DNA of 64,000 nucleotides from Sphingomonadaceae bacterium (GTDB lineage Bacteria > Pseudomonadota > Alphaproteobacteria > Sphingomonadales > Sphingomonadaceae), in assembly GCA_025359425.1 (NCBI GenBank), contig JANYGC010000055.1, positions 1 to 64,000 on the forward strand, given 5' to 3'. The notes beneath the pieces are model-generated. The model was given only the letters and a program-made list of their open reading frames with translations. It made no database searches and had not been told where the DNA came from. The position numbers and the translations under genes are program-made. Shown here in pieces: positions 1 through 7,934 of this stretch (positions are counted from its first letter, which is position 1; every line of letters begins with the position of its first letter).

Positions 1-57
1 CTTGGTCCAGGGCATTCCGGTTTCGCGCAAGAAGCGTTCGATCCGGGTAATCAGCAT
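1..57 (-). CDS. Partial small conserved protein (5' end only)
   Basis: Nineteen codons read leftward from an ATG at 57 to the window edge (MLITRIERFLRETGMPWTK), with a strong purine-rich ribosome binding site (GGGGGGG tract) just upstream. The opening resembles short uncharacterised proteins that in sphingomonads sit divergently next to S24 regulators; that link is from memory of the family, not from a search. It shares its upstream region with the S24 gene at 178 and may be co-regulated by it. The C-terminus lies outside the window, so nothing can be said about function. Confidence 0.6.
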   Translation of the reverse strand, partial: MLITRIERFLRETGMPWTK

Positions 58-108
58 TGGTGGTCCCCCCCCTTTTTTGCTCGGTGCAGTTCCCGGGCGA
101 ATCGCCGT

Positions 109-152
109 AGGAATAATCCTGTTCTTTCCTGCCAAATCCTACTTGTCTAGGA
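109..152. promoter_or_regulatory. Two inverted repeats in the divergent promoter of the S24 regulator
   Basis: Two short palindromic sites lie between the divergent genes: AGGA-N4-TCCT at 109-120 and TCCTA-N6-TAGGA at 137-152. Both use the half-site TCCT/AGGA. Their position immediately 5' of an S24 repressor-type gene suggests autoregulatory operators. The palindromes are seen directly; the operator role is inferred. Confidence 0.4.
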
Positions 153-177
153 AAAATACATCGTGTATGTCATTTTC

Positions 178-828
178 ATGGTTACCAGTGATCCGCGTTC
201 GAAACTGTTGTTGCTGGCGAGTAAGCACGGCGCGAGCTTGTCTGGCTTGTCTGAGCTGATTGGGCGTAATTCGACGTATTTACAGCAATTTATTCGTAAA
301 GGCAGTCCGCGTAAGCTGGAAGAGAACGATCGCCGCACACTGGCGCAGTTCTTCGGGATCGATGAAGCAGAACTGGGCGCGCCAGAGGATAATTCCTCGG
401 CATCGCCCGCGAAAACGGCCAAACGCGAATGGATCGATGTGCCGCGATTGGCGCTGGGCGCTTCGGCTGGGCCGGGGCTTTTGGCGGCCGAGGAGCTGCC
501 GATCGGCGCGTTCCGGTTCGGCGCGCGGTGGTTGCGCGAACAGGGGCTCGATCCGGCGCAACTTTCGGCCATCCGGGTCGAAGGCGATTCGATGGAAGCC
601 ACGCTGCGCGACGGTGACGAAATTCTGGTCGACCGCACCCCGCGCGGTCTGCGTGACGGAATTCATGTGGTCCGGGTGGGCGAGGCGCTGCTGGTCAAAC
701 GGCTCGATACCGGCCGCCCTGGGGTGATCGCGCTGGTCAGCGACAACCCGGCCTATACTGCGCTTGATCTCACGCCCGGCGAGGTCGAGGTGATCGGCCG
801 GGTGGTCTGGAAAAGCGGGCGGTTGTGA
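178..828 (+). CDS. S24 family peptidase / HTH repressor (LexA- and CI-like)
   Basis: A 216-aa protein with an N-terminal helix-turn-helix-like segment (about residues 8-60) and a C-terminal S24 peptidase domain (about 85-216). The catalytic dyad is visible: Ser138 in EGDSM and Lys174 in LLVKRL, the spacing used by LexA and phage repressors. Members bind operators as dimers and self-cleave, or act as plain repressors. ATG 178 is preferred; an in-frame GTG at 163 would add five residues. A possible cleavage region is the ASAGPG segment near residues 95-100, inferred from related repressors. Inverted repeats upstream could be its own operators. It lies convergent to the DUF2306 gene. Confidence 0.88.
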   Translation: MVTSDPRSKLLLLASKHGASLSGLSELIGRNSTYLQQFIRKGSPRKLEENDRRTLAQFFGIDEAELGAPEDNSSASPAKTAKREWIDVPRLALGASAGPGLLAAEELPIGAFRFGARWLREQGLDPAQLSAIRVEGDSMEATLRDGDEILVDRTPRGLRDGIHVVRVGEALLVKRLDTGRPGVIALVSDNPAYTALDLTPGEVEVIGRVVWKSGRL

Positions 829-859
829 GGGTCAATTAAGTCGCTGACATGTCAGGGTT

Positions 860-1534
860 CTACTGGTCAGCCGCGTTTGCCTTGAGCACAGGCTTTCTCG
901 CACCACTCGGCCATTGCAACAGGAATTCGCAGACAAGTAGCGGTCCGACCCACGAAAGCCAGATAAAGGCTTGGCCGTTCCCCAGTTCGCCGATTGCCGG
1001 AATCCGCGATGCAATCCGGCAAAAGACAAATGACCAGACGAGTACATAGCTTCGGATCATCCACTCACCGTGCGATGCGAAGCGCCGGTTGCGGGCTGCC
1101 CGCAGGCCCATTCCGGCGCAGGCGAGCCACGCTGTTGCCAGCATGAGGAGCGAAACCGACATGTTGGTCAGAACTGGGGCGCCCGCAGCCTTGTGAGCGG
1201 GGGTCATTGTGAGCCAGCCTGCTATGAGCGCTGAAAATGTGCCGAATGACAGATAGGCTTGCCCGACGCGGCGGTGGATACGGTAGTGTTGCTTCCGCGC
1301 TGCAAGGTATAGGTTCAGACCGCCCAGAGTGAGCATCCCGGTGCCGCCCGCCATGTGTGCAAAGGTTAGTGCAAAATGACCTTTATGGCTTGCCACGTTG
1401 GAGAGTGTCGCGACCGGCCAGGCGATCAGCCACCAAGCGGCCATGCTGCTGACCAGCGCGCCAGCCAACAAAATGCCATTACGGCCGAGCCAAAACGCCG
1501 AGGTCAGTGCTTTATCTGAAGTCTGTGTGGTCAT
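860..1534 (-). CDS. DUF2306-type integral membrane protein
   Basis: About 224 aa with six to seven hydrophobic segments spanning nearly the whole chain. The central 'HRRVGQAYL' motif after the second or third helix, a conserved Arg/His-rich cytoplasmic loop, and the later 'FASHGEWMIRSY' motif are those of the DUF2306 family of predicted membrane proteins. Function in the family is unknown; the paired His/Arg motifs have led others to suspect heme or quinone contact, but nothing here proves it. ATG 1534 is chosen over TTG 1540 because GGGGGA lies at good spacing. It stands alone, convergent with the S24 gene. Confidence 0.75.
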   Translation of the reverse strand: MTTQTSDKALTSAFWLGRNGILLAGALVSSMAAWWLIAWPVATLSNVASHKGHFALTFAHMAGGTGMLTLGGLNLYLAARKQHYRIHRRVGQAYLSFGTFSALIAGWLTMTPAHKAAGAPVLTNMSVSLLMLATAWLACAGMGLRAARNRRFASHGEWMIRSYVLVWSFVFCRIASRIPAIGELGNGQAFIWLSWVGPLLVCEFLLQWPSGARKPVLKANAADQ

Positions 1535-1683
1535 GCCCAAATCCCCCGGCGCGAACTCTGCGCATCATGACGGAGTTGAGGTTAGCTTGCCAGTTCAATC
1601 ACATTGCGCATTTGTAGACGTCGGGCTGCCGAATCCAAACTTCACCATTGCAGCCTATGCAATCCATCGCCATTTCATCGCCC

Positions 1684-2349
1684 ATGACCAATCCCAACGA
1701 ACCCCCGATGCGCGTCGGAATCATCCCGGTAACCCCGCTCCAACAGAACTGCTCGCTGATCTGGTGCACCAAAACCATGCGCGGCGCGGTGATCGATGCG
1801 GGCGGCGAGCTCGACAAGATCAAGGCGGCGGTGGCCAAGGTCGGGGTGACGCTGGAAAAGCTGCTGGTGACCCACGGCCATCTCGACCACTGCGGTCAGG
1901 CTGGGATTTTGGCCAGGGAGCTTGGCCTGACCATCGAGGGCCCGCACGAGGACGACCGCTTCTGGATCGACAAGCTGGCAGAGGACGGCGGCAAATACGG
2001 GATGCACGCCGAGAGCTTCGAGCCCGACCGCTGGCTCGTCGACGGCGACAAGGTTACCGTGGGCGAACTGGAGCTCGATGTGATCCACTGCCCCGGCCAC
2101 ACTCCGGGCCACGTCGTGTTCTACCACGCGCCGTCGCACTTTGCGGTGGTCGGCGACGTGATTTTCGCAGGCTCGATCGGCCGCACCGATTTCCCGCGCG
2201 GGAATCATCAGGACCTGATCGACGCGATCACGCAGAAGCTGTGGCCGCTGGGCAACGACGTGACCTTCCTTCCCGGCCATGGACCAACCAGCACCTTCGG
2301 CCGGGAAAGACAGGTCAACGCTTTCGTCAGCGATTACGCGCTGAGCTGA
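1684..2349 (+). CDS. MBL-fold metallo-hydrolase (glyoxalase II-like)
   Basis: A 221-aa metallo-beta-lactamase fold protein. The full metal set is visible: His64-x-His66-x-Asp68-His69 (THGHLDH), His139 in CPGHTPGH, Asp158 in VVGDVIF, and His199 in LPGHGP. This is the binuclear site of the YcbL/GloB-like hydrolases; length matches YcbL (about 215 aa) and lacks the C-terminal helical domain of true glyoxalase II. The likely role is hydrolysis of S-lactoylglutathione or another thioester, but substrate cannot be read from sequence. The start at 1684 gives a typical N-terminus; ATG 1708 is also possible. It converges on the MAPEG gene, 4 bases apart. Confidence 0.85.
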   Translation: MTNPNEPPMRVGIIPVTPLQQNCSLIWCTKTMRGAVIDAGGELDKIKAAVAKVGVTLEKLLVTHGHLDHCGQAGILARELGLTIEGPHEDDRFWIDKLAEDGGKYGMHAESFEPDRWLVDGDKVTVGELELDVIHCPGHTPGHVVFYHAPSHFAVVGDVIFAGSIGRTDFPRGNHQDLIDAITQKLWPLGNDVTFLPGHGPTSTFGRERQVNAFVSDYALS

Positions 2350-2353
2350 TCGC

Positions 2354-2752
2354 TCACATATACCCGGTGGCGACCAGCAAGGCGACTACGGCCAGACCGA
2401 TCTGGGTCAGCATGGTGGTAACAGTTCCGATACCGCGCCCTGCTTTAAGCCCGGTTCCGTCCATGCCAAGACCGTGCGCGACGCGGCCGAGCATGTAGAT
2501 TGCGCCGACGATAGCCAGCCAGCTTGCGCCCTTGCCAGCCAGTTCTATTCCCGCAATCAGGATCAGGACCCACGCCGTGTTCTCGGCAAAGTTGAGCTGC
2601 GCGCGCATCCGCCGCTCCATCAGGTCGCTGCCGCCGGTACCGATGTTGATTTTCTCTTTGGTGCGGACCTGGCCGCAGCGAATCGATAGCCATATATTGA
2701 TGATGGCAGCCGCTGCAGCCATGCAGAGTGTAGTGGGTAACAAAATTGGCAT
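2354..2752 (-). CDS. MAPEG family membrane protein
   Basis: A 132-aa protein with four predicted membrane helices. The loop after helix 1 carries the MAPEG signature ERRMRAQLNFAEN (residues 46-58), the family's glutathione-binding segment. MAPEG proteins are trimeric membrane enzymes in eicosanoid and glutathione metabolism; bacterial members are mostly uncharacterised glutathione transferases or peroxidases. It reads away from rpmF, sharing a 148-base divergent promoter region. The adjacent glyoxalase II-like gene makes a glutathione theme plausible but not shown. Confidence 0.82.
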   Translation of the reverse strand: MPILLPTTLCMAAAAAIINIWLSIRCGQVRTKEKINIGTGGSDLMERRMRAQLNFAENTAWVLILIAGIELAGKGASWLAIVGAIYMLGRVAHGLGMDGTGLKAGRGIGTVTTMLTQIGLAVVALLVATGYM

Positions 2753-2900
2753 TGTCTTCTCCCCTGTGTCGTCGCCAGAGCGGCGGTCGGTGCTTGCAAG
2801 CGCTGCGGAATTCGCTATAGGCCCGCCTTCGCAGCCGCCGGCCCCGTGCCTGACGCGGCTTACTTAGACCGAATGATTAATTGCAGGAACAGGTGCCGCA

Positions 2901-3080
2901 ATGGCTGTCCCCAAAAGAAAAACATCGCCCTCACGCCGGGGCATGCGCCGCAGCCACGATGCGCTGAAGGTCGAAGCCTTCCACGAATGCTCCAACTGTG
3001 GTGAGCTCAAGCGTCCGCACAACCTGTGCCCGGCGTGTGGCCACTACAACGGGCGCGAAGTTATCGCGGTCGGGCTCTAA
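2901..3080 (+). CDS. rpmF: 50S ribosomal protein L32
   Basis: A 59-aa basic protein starting [19 protein letters not shown], the classic L32 opening, followed by the zinc-ribbon pattern C30-xx-C33 and C43-xx-C46 (ECSNCGE and LCPACG). Length is normal for alphaproteobacterial L32. It heads the conserved rpmF-plsX-fabH string; coupling a ribosomal protein to phospholipid and fatty acid initiation is common in proteobacteria. The gap to plsX is only 27 bases, so cotranscription is likely. Confidence 0.97.
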   Translation: MAVPKRKTSPSRRGMRRSHDALKVEAFHECSNCGELKRPHNLCPACGHYNGREVIAVGL

Positions 3081-3107
3081 GCCCTTAAATCAAGTGGATA
3101 GTCGCAC

Positions 3108-4163
3108 ATGAGCCTGCCGCGTATCGCCGTTGATGCGATGGGCGGAGACGAAGGCGTGCGCGTGATGATCGAAGGCGCGGCGTTGGCCCGGCGCCGTCAC
3201 GATCGTTTCAAATTTCTGCTGGTGGGCGACGAGGCGCGGATCACGCAAGCGCTCGAAGCGCATCCCAACCTGCGCTCTGCCTCGGAAATCCTCCATGCTC
3301 CCGATGTGGTGAGCGGCGAGGAAAAGCCGACTCAAGCGCTGCGCCGCGCCAAGACCACCTCGATGGGTCTCGCGATCAACGCGGTTAAAGTTGGCGATGC
3401 CGGCGCCGCGGTCAGCGCGGGCAACACCGGCGCGCTGATGGCGATGGCCAAGCTGGCGCTGCGCACGATGCCGGGGATCGATCGGCCAGCGCTGGCCGCC
3501 TTGCTCCCGACACTGGGCGACAATGACGTGGTTATGCTCGATCTGGGCGCCAACACCGAATGCGATGCGCGCAACCTGGTGCAGTTTGCGATCATGGGCG
3601 CGGCCTACTCTCGAATTGCAACCGGCCGGGCAAACCCCCGCGTCAGGCTGCTCAACATCGGCACCGAAGAGATCAAAGGGACCGAGCACCTCCAGGCCGC
3701 CGCCGCGCAGCTCAAACTGGTTTCGGCCAGTCTGGCCATGTCGTTCGATGGTTTTGCCGAAGCGGACAAGCTCAATCGCGGCGACATCGACGTGGTGGTG
3801 TCGGACGGATTTTCCGGGAATATCGCTTTGAAGGCAGTGGAAGGCACGGCGCGCTTCGTCACCGACTTGCTGCGGCGCAGCTTCGCCTCTTCATTGCGGT
3901 CGAAATTCGGCTTCCTGATCTCGCGCCCTGCAACCGAGCTCTTGAAGCACCATCTCGACCCGAACAATCATAACGGCGCGGTATTCCTGGGGCTCAATGG
4001 CGTGGTCGTCAAAAGCCATGGTTCGGCCAATGCGCTGGGCGTAGCCAACGCCGTGGCGGTGACCGCGCGGCTGCTCGAAGAAAATATCACTGAACGCATC
4101 GCCGCTGATGTGGCGCGGCTGGGCAACGGCGCAATCCGCACGGCTCCAAAGGCCGCTGAATGA
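3108..4163 (+). CDS. plsX: Phosphate acyltransferase PlsX
   Basis: A 351-aa protein opening with [11 protein letters not shown], the diagnostic PlsX N-terminus. PlsX converts acyl-ACP and phosphate into acyl phosphate, the donor used by PlsY to make lysophosphatidic acid at the membrane. Other family segments are visible: [11 protein letters not shown] near residue 103 and the C-terminal [15 protein letters not shown]. Length is normal. Its stop overlaps the fabH start by four bases (ATGA), indicating translational coupling and a shared transcript with rpmF and fabH. Confidence 0.97.
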   Translation: MSLPRIAVDAMGGDEGVRVMIEGAALARRRHDRFKFLLVGDEARITQALEAHPNLRSASEILHAPDVVSGEEKPTQALRRAKTTSMGLAINAVKVGDAGAAVSAGNTGALMAMAKLALRTMPGIDRPALAALLPTLGDNDVVMLDLGANTECDARNLVQFAIMGAAYSRIATGRANPRVRLLNIGTEEIKGTEHLQAAAAQLKLVSASLAMSFDGFAEADKLNRGDIDVVVSDGFSGNIALKAVEGTARFVTDLLRRSFASSLRSKFGFLISRPATELLKHHLDPNNHNGAVFLGLNGVVVKSHGSANALGVANAVAVTARLLEENITERIAADVARLGNGAIRTAPKAAE

Positions 4164-5128
4164 CCCTGCGGTCGGTTCTCATCGGCACCGGCTCGGCCTT
4201 GCCCAAGCGCGTGGTCAGCAATGCCGAACTCGCGCAGACCGTCGATACCAGCGACGAATGGATCGTCGAGCGCACCGGCATTCGCCAGCGCTATATCGCG
4301 GGCGAGGGTGAGACGACCTCGACGCTGGCGACCGACGCCGCCCGCCGGGCGCTAGCAGCTGCCGGGCTCGAACCTGCCGACATCGGCCTGATCGTGCTCG
4401 CCACCGCAACCCCCGACCAGACCTTCCCCGCCACCGCGACTCAGGTCCAGCATGCGCTCGGCTGCAACGGCGGGATCGCGTTCGATGTCGCCGCGGTATG
4501 CTCTGGTTTCCTTTATGCAATGGGCGTGGCCGATTCGCTGCTGCGCACCGGCATGGCCAAGCGCGCATTAGTGATCGGAGCGGAAACTTTCAGCCGGATC
4601 CTCGATTGGGATGACCGCACCACATGCGTGCTGTTCGGCGACGGCGCCGGCGCGGTGGTGCTCGAAGCGCGCGAGGTTGCCGAGGATGGCCCCGGTGTGC
4701 TCGCCACCCGGCTCCACGCCGACGGCAAGCACAACGGCCTGCTCTACGTCGATGGCGGCCCGTCGAGTACCGGCACGGTCGGGCATGTTCGGATGAAGGG
4801 CCCCGAGGTGTTTCGTCACGCGGTCGTCAACCTCGCCGAAGTTCTGCGTGAAGTGTTGGCCGATCAGGGGCTTACCGCCGCCGATCTCGATTGGGTGGTG
4901 CCCCACCAGGCCAATCAACGGATTCTCGATGCGACCGCGCGCAAGCTCGGACTGCCCGCCGAAAAAGTGGTGGTCACGGTTGATCAGCATGCCAACACCT
5001 CGGCCGCATCGGTGCCGCTTGCGCTCGACACTGCGGTGCGCGACGGTCGGATCAAGCCGGGCGACCTGGTCATGCTCGAAGCGATGGGCGGCGGGTTTAC
5101 CTGGGGCGCCAGCCTGATCCGGGTATAA
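4160..5128 (+). CDS. fabH: Beta-ketoacyl-ACP synthase III
   Basis: A 322-aa thiolase-fold condensing enzyme that starts fatty acid synthesis by joining acetyl-CoA and malonyl-ACP. The full Cys-His-Asn triad is present: Cys114 in AAVCSGF, His249 in VPHQANQRI and Asn279 in [10 protein letters not shown]. The N-terminal [13 protein letters not shown] segment (29-41) and the ACP-contacting region around HQANQRI are typical. Length is normal. It overlaps plsX by 4 bases and is followed by ihfA after about 108 bases, a common order in this lineage. Confidence 0.97.
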   Translation: MTLRSVLIGTGSALPKRVVSNAELAQTVDTSDEWIVERTGIRQRYIAGEGETTSTLATDAARRALAAAGLEPADIGLIVLATATPDQTFPATATQVQHALGCNGGIAFDVAAVCSGFLYAMGVADSLLRTGMAKRALVIGAETFSRILDWDDRTTCVLFGDGAGAVVLEAREVAEDGPGVLATRLHADGKHNGLLYVDGGPSSTGTVGHVRMKGPEVFRHAVVNLAEVLREVLADQGLTAADLDWVVPHQANQRILDATARKLGLPAEKVVVTVDQHANTSAASVPLALDTAVRDGRIKPGDLVMLEAMGGGFTWGASLIRV

Positions 5129-5236
5129 CTAACGGATTGGCGAGCCGATTTGACTATCGGCCGCGTTGCAATCGGTAACGATATCGGTATGTTTCAATTC
5201 AAGGTCGCAACCTTGCAGCTTTAGGGAAGGGGCTGG

Positions 5237-5533
5237 ATGCGCTCCATGACTACTTTGACTCGGGCCGATCTGGCCGAAGCGCTCAATCGCAAGCTTGGCT
5301 TGTCGCGTTCGGATTCGCTTGGCATGGTCGAATCGATTCTCGATCATATGACGGTTGCCCTCGAAGAGGGTGAGAACGTCAAGATTTCGGGGTTCGGCAC
5401 GTTCCTGCTCCGCGACAAGGGCCAGCGGATCGGGCGCAATCCCAAGACCGGGATCGAGGTTCCGATCACGCCGCGCCGGGTTCTGACCTTCCGCGCGAGC
5501 CAGATGCTCAAAGAACGGATCGCCCGCGGGTGA
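5237..5533 (+). CDS. ihfA: Integration host factor subunit alpha
   Basis: A 98-aa HU/IHF-fold DNA-bending protein. Visible hallmarks are [11 protein letters not shown] near the start, the VKISGFGTF turn (about 48-57), and the DNA-intercalating arm [12 protein letters not shown] (about 66-77) with its conserved Asn-Pro. The alpha rather than beta assignment rests on RADLAEAL and on position after fabH and before a MerR gene, the usual place of ihfA. ATG 5237 is chosen because GGGAAGG lies 7 bases upstream; ATG 5246 is less well placed. It overlaps the next gene by 4 bases. Confidence 0.94.
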   Translation: MRSMTTLTRADLAEALNRKLGLSRSDSLGMVESILDHMTVALEEGENVKISGFGTFLLRDKGQRIGRNPKTGIEVPITPRRVLTFRASQMLKERIARG

Positions 5534-5931
5534 GCGATGCCGGGCCTCCTGGCTTTGCTGACGGCAAGGATCCGGAGGCGCTGCGCACCATCGGTGAGGT
5601 CGCAAAAGCGCTCGGCATTCGCCAGCACGTGCTGCGCTATTGGGAAGAACAGTTCCCGATGCTCAGCCCGTTGAAGCGCGGCGGCGGCCGGCGCTATTAC
5701 CGCGCTGACGACGTCAGGATGGTCGAGACGATCGACCGGCTGGTCCATCGTGAGGGCTACACCCTGAAAGGCGCGAAAATGGCGCTGCAGGGCCGGGCAG
5801 CCAAGGTCCCAGAACCGCAGGCTGCGCCGCGTCCGGAAGCACCCGCCACCCTGGTTGCGACCAATTTCGCGTACCGTGCCCGGCTGATTGCGCTGCGCAC
5901 CACACTGGTAAACGCGCTCCACGAAGCCTAA
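5530..5931 (+). CDS. MerR family transcriptional regulator
   Basis: A 133-aa protein beginning at a GTG that overlaps the ihfA stop (GTGA), so translation is coupled. Residues 19-88 form a MerR winged [14 protein letters not shown], then [11 protein letters not shown], the GGGRRYYR wing and a DVRMVETI helix. The remaining 45 residues are too short for a ligand domain with cysteines, so metal sensing is unlikely. This short MerR protein directly after ihfA is conserved in Rhizobiales and Sphingomonadales; its targets are unknown. Confidence 0.88.
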   Translation: MSDAGPPGFADGKDPEALRTIGEVAKALGIRQHVLRYWEEQFPMLSPLKRGGGRRYYRADDVRMVETIDRLVHREGYTLKGAKMALQGRAAKVPEPQAAPRPEAPATLVATNFAYRARLIALRTTLVNALHEA

Positions 5932-5961
5932 GTCCACTCCTCGCGGATGTGAGGACTTTCC

Positions 5962-7395
5962 ATGCAAGATACCTATGACGCCGACCTGTCGTTGTTCATC
6001 AATGGCAGCTGGAGGATCGGCGAAGGCCGCGACTTGTTCCCGGTGGTCGATCCGGCCAGCGGCGAGGCGATCGGCGAAGTGCCGATGGCCAGCCCGGCCG
6101 ATCTCGACGAGGCGCTCGACGCCGCCGACAAGGGCTTCAAGGTGTGGCGTGCGACCCCGGCCGATCAACGCGGCGCGGTGCTCAAGAAAGCCGCTGGATT
6201 GCTCCGCGAGCGCGCCGAACCAATTGCGCGGCTGCTTACACTCGAACAGGGCAAGCCAATCGCCGAAGCCCGCGCCGAAGTGCTCAGCAGCGCGCAGTTT
6301 CTCGAATGGTGCGGCGAGGAGGCCCCGCGCATCTATGGCCGCACGCTGGTCCGCCCGACCGGGCAGCGCGCGCTGGTCACCCGCCAGCCAATCGGCCCGG
6401 TGGCGGCGTTCAGTCCGTGGAATTTCCCGGTTTACCTGATGGCAAAGAAGCTTGGCCAGGCGCTCGCGGCGGGCTGCTCGGTGGTGGCCAAGCCCCCCGA
6501 AGAGACCCCCGGCTGCACCGGCGCGCTGGTCCGCTGCCTGGTCGACGCCGGGCTGCCCAACGGCGTGGTGCAGCTGGTTCACGGGGTGCCCGACGCAGTC
6601 AGCCGGCACCTGCTCGCCTCACCGGTCATCCGCAAGGTCAGCTTCACCGGCTCGGTCCCGGTCGGCAAGCACCTGATGCGGCTGGCCGCTGACGGGCTCA
6701 AGCGGGTGACGATGGAACTGGGCGGGCATGCCCCGGTGCTGATCTTTGCCGATTGCGATCTGGAAAAAACGCTGGATGCCGTGGTCCCGCAGAAATTCCG
6801 CAATGCCGGGCAAGTTTGCGTCTCGCCGACGCGGTTCTATGTCCAGGAGGCAATCTACGACCGCTTCGTGGCGGGCTTTGCCGAGCGCGCCAAAGCGGTG
6901 ACGACCGGGCACGGGCTGTTGGCCGCGACCAGGATGGGCCCGCTCGCCAATGCGCGGCGCCCGGGCGCGATTGCCGCGCTGGTCGACGATGCTGCCGCCA
7001 AAGGCGCGCGCGTGCTGGCCGGGGGCAAGCGCGGCGAGGGCGGCTTTTTCTTCGAGCCGACGCTGCTTGCCGACGTCCCCGACAATGCCGACATCATGTC
7101 GAACGAACCGTTCGGCCCGGTCGCGGTGACCGCGCCGTTCAGCACGTTCGACGATGCGGTAGAAAAGGCCAACCGGCTGCCGTTCGGGCTCGCCGCCTTC
7201 GCCTTCACCGAGGGTTTGCGCAATGCCAACCTGCTCGGTGATGCGATCGAGGCGGGGATGGTCGGGATCAACACCTTCGCGATCAGCACCGCCGACGCGC
7301 CGTTCGGCGGGGTCAAGGATTCAGGCTTCGGCAGCGAAGGCGGGCTTGAGGGGATGGATGGCTACCTTGTCACCAAGGCAATCCACATGGCCTAG
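5962..7395 (+). CDS. NAD(P)-dependent aldehyde dehydrogenase, succinate-semialdehyde type
   Basis: A 477-aa ALDH superfamily enzyme. Catalytic Cys286 sits in NAGQVCVSPTRFYV and general base Glu252 in TMELGGHAP; the cofactor motif FSPWNFP (150-156) and SFTGS (227-231) are intact. The pattern PFGGVKDSGFGSEGG near the C-terminus and overall similarity to GabD-like enzymes suggest succinate semialdehyde or a related small aldehyde as substrate, but ALDH substrates cannot be fixed from motifs alone. A GAGGAC ribosome site precedes the ATG. Its stop codon overlaps the convergent phosphatase stop in a shared CTAG. Confidence 0.86.
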   Translation: MQDTYDADLSLFINGSWRIGEGRDLFPVVDPASGEAIGEVPMASPADLDEALDAADKGFKVWRATPADQRGAVLKKAAGLLRERAEPIARLLTLEQGKPIAEARAEVLSSAQFLEWCGEEAPRIYGRTLVRPTGQRALVTRQPIGPVAAFSPWNFPVYLMAKKLGQALAAGCSVVAKPPEETPGCTGALVRCLVDAGLPNGVVQLVHGVPDAVSRHLLASPVIRKVSFTGSVPVGKHLMRLAADGLKRVTMELGGHAPVLIFADCDLEKTLDAVVPQKFRNAGQVCVSPTRFYVQEAIYDRFVAGFAERAKAVTTGHGLLAATRMGPLANARRPGAIAALVDDAAAKGARVLAGGKRGEGGFFFEPTLLADVPDNADIMSNEPFGPVAVTAPFSTFDDAVEKANRLPFGLAAFAFTEGLRNANLLGDAIEAGMVGINTFAISTADAPFGGVKDSGFGSEGGLEGMDGYLVTKAIHMA

Positions 7396-7934
7396 CCCGG
7401 TTCCGGCCCCAGCGCCGGATCGAGGTCGCGCGGGCGGATCAGGTGGACCAGGCGCGCGCAGTTGTCCTTGAGTTCGGTCCAGTGATCGATCTTGAGTTCG
7501 AGCACGGCAAAGCTCGCGGTCGGGAACTTGACCTCGACCACGTCGCGCAGCGGGCTGGTGCCGTCATCGGGGACAAGGTCGAAGATCAGGTCTTCGAGGC
7601 CCGGGTTGTGCCCGACCATCAGCACCGCTCCGAGTGCGTTATCGCTCTCGCGCAGCAGGTCGATCAGGGTCACGCTGCTGGCGAGGTAGATCCGCCGGTC
7701 CCACTGCACCGCGACCGGCTGGCCGGCGGCCTGGCACGCAATCTCGATCGTCTCGGCGCAGCGGATGGCGGGGGAGGCGATCATCCGGTCCCAATGCTGG
7801 CCGTGCTCAAGCACATGGCGGCCCATCAGCGCCGCGCCTTTGCGACCGCGCCCATTGAGCGGGCGGTCGAAATCGCGCGCGCGCGGATCATGCCAGTCGG
7901 ACTTGGCGTGACGGAACAGTCCTAAGGTCTTCAA
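7392..7934 (-). CDS. Histidine phosphatase family protein (SixA-like)
   Basis: A 180-aa protein that probably starts at TTG 7934, whose TTGA overlaps the helicase stop. The opening LGLFRHAKSDW carries the RHG-type catalytic motif (RHA here, as in SixA), with SPAIRCAET as the second Arg motif and MVGHNPGLEDL as the second catalytic His. SixA-type enzymes dephosphorylate phosphohistidine on histidine kinases or the PTS-Ntr relay; small-molecule phosphatases share the fold. Translational coupling to the helicase gene is likely. Longer in-frame starts exist upstream but lie inside the helicase gene and look non-coding. Confidence 0.85.
   Translation of the reverse strand: MKTLGLFRHAKSDWHDPRARDFDRPLNGRGRKGAALMGRHVLEHGQHWDRMIASPAIRCAETIEIACQAAGQPVAVQWDRRIYLASSVTLIDLLRESDNALGAVLMVGHNPGLEDLIFDLVPDDGTSPLRDVVEVKFPTASFAVLELKIDHWTELKDNCARLVHLIRPRDLDPALGPEPG

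Noticed and set aside
844-855. Perfect 12-base palindrome CTGACATGTCAG between the convergent S24 and DUF2306 genes
   Set aside because: Too short for a convincing terminator and not near a start codon; noted only as a possible binding site.
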